In this document: one piece after another, positions 51,421 through 53,874 of the stretch
How the letters are laid out: the number at the start of each line of letters is the position of its first letter
Position numbering within the stretch: position 1 is the first letter of the stretch
Origin: Victivallaceae bacterium
Lineage (GTDB): Bacteria; Verrucomicrobiota; Lentisphaeria; Victivallales; Victivallaceae
Reading direction: 5' to 3'
NCBI GenBank assembly: GCA_024405675.1
Contig: JAKSOH010000004.1
Location: forward strand, 1 to 53,874
Length of the DNA stretch: 53,874 nucleotides
Notes under the pieces: generated by a model
Seen by the model: only the letters and a program-made list of their open reading frames with translations
What the model was told of the DNA's origin: nothing
Database searches by the model: none
Made by a program: the position numbers and the translations under genes

Positions 51421-52893
51421 TCAAATCGAATCCAAGCCTTTCAGCTTTTTCATGCGGAACCCATGCCAGATCACAGCGGAAATCGTGATGACGGTCAGCA
51501 CAACGCCGATTGCAATGGAAACCCCTAGATCGAGACCAAGTCCATAGGGCTGGCTCGGGTGCTTCGGACTGGTCCACATGATAAAGCAGAATACGATGAA
51601 TGTCATGAACACCGCCGGTCCCGCGGCCACCAACCAGTTTCTCCTGGTACGTATCATCCAGACGGTCGCGGTCAGCAGCATGGATGCGGAGAGCAGCTGG
51701 TTGCCCCAGGCGAAGTAGTTCCAGAGTTGGTTGAATCCCGATGCGCTCGCATTGGACCACCATAGAAATCCGATTATGACGATGAACATCGGCATGCAAA
51801 CCGTCAGCTGCCTTACGAGCGATCTATCCCTTATGTTCAGCTGTTCGCAGAGATTCATCCTGCAGCTGCGCAGCGAGGTGTCGCCGGAGGTGATCGCCTG
51901 TATGACGACGGCGCCGGTGGCCACCGCTCCAAACGTCTTGCCGAGGAACGTGTCGGCGATCTTCGCCAGCACCATGTTGGGATTTATGTGCATCAGTTCC
52001 GGGGAGTTGTTGTACAACGCCATCGCGGCCGCTGCCCATATCATGGCGATGACGCCTTCGAGCACCATCATTCCGTAGAAGGTCGCCTTGGCTTGTTTCT
52101 CCGTTTTCATCGTCCTCGCCACGATCGTCGTCTGCGTCGCATGGAATCCGGAGATCATGCCGCATGATACGGTGACGAAGAACAATGGTACGAACGGGCC
52201 GTGCGGCGCCTTGCTCATGTGCTCCATGAATCCGGTAGTCTCGCCGAGTTGGAAGTCGCCGCGTGCGACATAGAAAATCAACATGGCCAGCAAGGCAATC
52301 GTTCCCAGCATCAGCAGGAATCCGAACAGCGGATACGCCCGGCCGATGACTTTGTCGATGGGGAATATGGTGGACGCCGCGTAGTAGCCGAAAATCACGA
52401 CGACGAATATCCAGAACGCGCAGTCGCTACCCCCAGCGTATCTTGCCAGCTGGGTGGCCGGCACGTTGACAAACACCGCCGTCACCAAAAGCAGGAGGAT
52501 GGTGAAAATCCAAAGATATGCCGTGCCGAACACCTTGCCGAGGTTGTCTTTCGCGATGGTCGGCATGCTGGCCCCGTTGCTGCGCATGGACATGAAGCCG
52601 CTCAAGAAGTCGTGTGTCGCCCCGCCGAGCACGTTGCCGATCGGAATCACCAGAAAGGCGATGGCTCCGAAGCGAATGCCAAGTATCGCGCCGATAATCG
52701 GTCCTGTTCCGGCGATGTTGAGCAGATGGATGAGCATGTTCCGCCAGCCGGACATCGGAACGTAGTCAAGACCATCGGTATGTGTGAAGGCACACGTCTT
52801 TCGCTCGTCCGGGCCGAGGGTTTTCTCCACCACGGAACCATAGGTGAAATAGCCTATCGCCAAAATGGCCATGCCGATCAGGAACAACATCAT
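51421..52893 (-). CDS. cstA: Carbon starvation protein CstA-like transporter
   Basis: 490 residues from ATG 52893, eight bases after GGGAGG. About 13-15 hydrophobic segments and the family landmarks HFLSIAGAGPIIG-like (HLLNIAGTGPIIGAILG), FLSGFMSMRSNGASMP and the later SGFHATQTTIVARTM are visible. CstA-type proteins import peptides, or in some cases pyruvate, during nutrient shortage. The protein is shorter than the ~700-residue Escherichia coli form, which is common in other phyla. It follows pgk, from which it is separated by a terminator. Confidence 0.93.
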   Translation of the reverse strand: MMLFLIGMAILAIGYFTYGSVVEKTLGPDERKTCAFTHTDGLDYVPMSGWRNMLIHLLNIAGTGPIIGAILGIRFGAIAFLVIPIGNVLGGATHDFLSGFMSMRSNGASMPTIAKDNLGKVFGTAYLWIFTILLLLVTAVFVNVPATQLARYAGGSDCAFWIFVVVIFGYYAASTIFPIDKVIGRAYPLFGFLLMLGTIALLAMLIFYVARGDFQLGETTGFMEHMSKAPHGPFVPLFFVTVSCGMISGFHATQTTIVARTMKTEKQAKATFYGMMVLEGVIAMIWAAAAMALYNNSPELMHINPNMVLAKIADTFLGKTFGAVATGAVVIQAITSGDTSLRSCRMNLCEQLNIRDRSLVRQLTVCMPMFIVIIGFLWWSNASASGFNQLWNYFAWGNQLLSASMLLTATVWMIRTRRNWLVAAGPAVFMTFIVFCFIMWTSPKHPSQPYGLGLDLGVSIAIGVVLTVITISAVIWHGFRMKKLKGLDSI

Positions 52894-52921
52894 TTCAACC
52901 ACCTCCCAGCATTCAGGATGG

Positions 52922-52957
52922 AAAAAAAGACCCGCCGCCGTTCCTGAACGCGGCGGC
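52922..52957 (-). terminator. Intrinsic terminator after pgk
   Basis: On the minus strand GCCGCCG (52957-52951) pairs with CGGCGGC around a GTTCAGGAA-type loop, and a TTTTTTT run follows (52928-52922). It lies 17 bases after the pgk stop and just before the cstA ribosome site. Confidence 0.85.
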
Positions 52958-52973
52958 AGGCCGATCAATCAAC

Positions 52974-53874
52974 CTACTTGTCGCAAAGCGAGGCCACGCC
53001 GGGAAGTTCCTTGCCCTCGAGATACTCGAGGCTGGCGCCGCCACCGGTCGAAATGTGGCTCATCTTGCTCGCGAGGCCGGACTTGTTGACGGCCGAGACG
53101 CTGTCGCCGCCTCCGATGATGGAGACCCCGCCGTTCGCCTTGACTTCCGCAACCGCGGCGCAGACGCCGAAGGTGCCCTTGGAGAACTTCTCCATCTCGA
53201 AGCATCCCATCGGTCCGTTCCAGACCACGGTCTTGGCTCCCTTGATGGCATTTGAGAAGAGTTCGATGCTCTTCGGACCGATGTCAAGACCCATCCAGCC
53301 GTCCGGAACGTTCTCTCCGACCACCTGGGAGTTGGCGTTGGCGTCGAATTTGTCGGCGGCGATGCTGTCGACCGGCAGAAGGAACTTGACGCCACGCGAC
53401 TTGGCGAGATCGATCATTTCCTTCGCATACTCGATCTGGTCGTTCTCGCAAAGCGAGTTGCCGACGGAGCATCCCTGCGCCTTGAGGAAAGTATAGGCCA
53501 TTCCGCCGCCGATGATGAGCGTGTCGACCTTGCCGAGCAGGTTCTTCACGACCGCCAGCTTGTCGGAGACCTTGGCTCCGCCGAGGATGGCGACAAACGG
53601 ACGGACCGGATTCTCGACCGCGTTGCCGAGATACTCGATCTCCTTTTCCATCAGGAATCCGGCGACAGACTCGCCGATATACTTGGTGATGACCGCCGTC
53701 GAGGCGTGGGCGCGGTGCGCGGTGCCGAAGGCATCGTTGCAGTAGATGTCGCCGTAGGAGGCGAGCTTCTGGGCCAGGACTTTCTGAGCGTCCTTGAGCG
53801 CCGTCTTGCGGGCCTTGGAGTCTTCGTCGGATTCGCCGTCCTTCTTCTTGGCCTTGGCCTGCTCCTCCTTGTAG
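52974..53874 (-). CDS. pgk: Phosphoglycerate kinase, 5' end outside the window
   Basis: About 300 residues are visible; the frame runs on past the window edge. Landmarks are [53 protein letters not shown], the [19 protein letters not shown] segment and the C-terminal [13 protein letters not shown] and [18 protein letters not shown]. The enzyme makes ATP from 1,3-bisphosphoglycerate in glycolysis. Just before the NDAFG motif is an extra charged stretch rich in Lys, Glu and Asp that is not usual at this place. The N-terminal third and start codon cannot be judged. Confidence 0.96.
   Translation of the reverse strand, partial: YKEEQAKAKKKDGESDEDSKARKTALKDAQKVLAQKLASYGDIYCNDAFGTAHRAHASTAVITKYIGESVAGFLMEKEIEYLGNAVENPVRPFVAILGGAKVSDKLAVVKNLLGKVDTLIIGGGMAYTFLKAQGCSVGNSLCENDQIEYAKEMIDLAKSRGVKFLLPVDSIAADKFDANANSQVVGENVPDGWMGLDIGPKSIELFSNAIKGAKTVVWNGPMGCFEMEKFSKGTFGVCAAVAEVKANGGVSIIGGGDSVSAVNKSGLASKMSHISTGGGASLEYLEGKELPGVASLCDK

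Noticed and set aside
1-53874. CRISPR arrays, insertion sequences, phage or defence islands
   Set aside because: No spaced identical repeats, transposase or integrase motifs or terminal inverted repeats were seen; gene content is mainly core metabolism.

Overview
The window is gene-dense chromosomal DNA of moderately high G+C from a Gram-negative bacterium. The Gram-negative call rests on an LptF/LptG-type permease, a TolB-like protein, three lipobox proteins and type II/IV secretion ATPases. The style of the large exported sugar-processing proteins, the DUF1893 protein and the stand-alone RRM protein would suit the Lentisphaerota/Kiritimatiellota side of the PVC superphylum. That placement is an inference from style and was not tested by any search. 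No insertion sequence, prophage, CRISPR array or integron was seen. No stretch longer than about 240 bases lacks a gene.

Layout. (1) 1-3034, plus strand: the end of a bacterial tyrosine kinase with a Tyr-Gly tail, its PHP-type phosphatase, a RicT/PSP1 protein and a membrane HExxH protein. (2) 23442-2988, minus strand: two back-to-back transcription blocks and a lone RNA-binding protein gene. The first block, from a promoter near 23485, is glycosyltransferase, cysK, murD and suhB. A small RRM protein gene (18880-19137) follows with its own promoter and terminator. The second block, from a promoter near 18790, is a long housekeeping run: rpsP-khpA-trmD-rplS-rnhB-thrS-infC-rpmI-rplT-pheS-pheT-ribH-nusB-ftsY-ribD-ribE-TIM barrel-pdxJ-murJ. 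Its thrS-infC-rpmI-rplT-pheST core keeps the classical order, while rimM is absent from the rpsP-trmD part. (3) 23576-25787, plus: an ABC exporter and two small membrane proteins, ended by a bidirectional terminator. (4) 30254-25859, minus: an Mrp/NBP35 ATPase and a 1177-residue secreted protein. (5) 30422-47031, plus: a DUF1893-like lipoprotein, a sigma-54 activator with an unfamiliar N-terminal domain, then a secretion/pilus block (two GspE/PilB ATPases, GspF, prepilin peptidase) with coaX, ppiB, tolB and folC, then a sugar/amide block (creatininase family, NagA-like deacetylase, LMW phosphatase, exported nitroreductase, alpha/alpha-barrel protein). (6) 53874-46993, minus: pgk (cut by the window edge), cstA, tRNA-Asp, a ferredoxin-nitroreductase, an HD phosphohydrolase, a 57-residue membrane peptide, an LptF/G permease and a lipoprotein phosphoesterase.

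How the genes work together. Most of the window is core translation, cofactor (riboflavin, PLP, CoA, folate) and envelope metabolism. The region most likely to hold undescribed biology is 30.3-36.2 kb. There a lipid-anchored DUF1893 protein, a sigma-54 activator with a possibly degenerate DHH-like sensor domain, spaced ATTGCT repeats, an 18-bp palindrome beside a sigma-70-like promoter, and paired secretion ATPases sit next to each other. Other points worth checking are an infC gene that seems to start at ATA, a Tyr-Gly hexanucleotide repeat in the kinase tail, a lipoprotein nitroreductase, and a charged insert in phosphoglycerate kinase.
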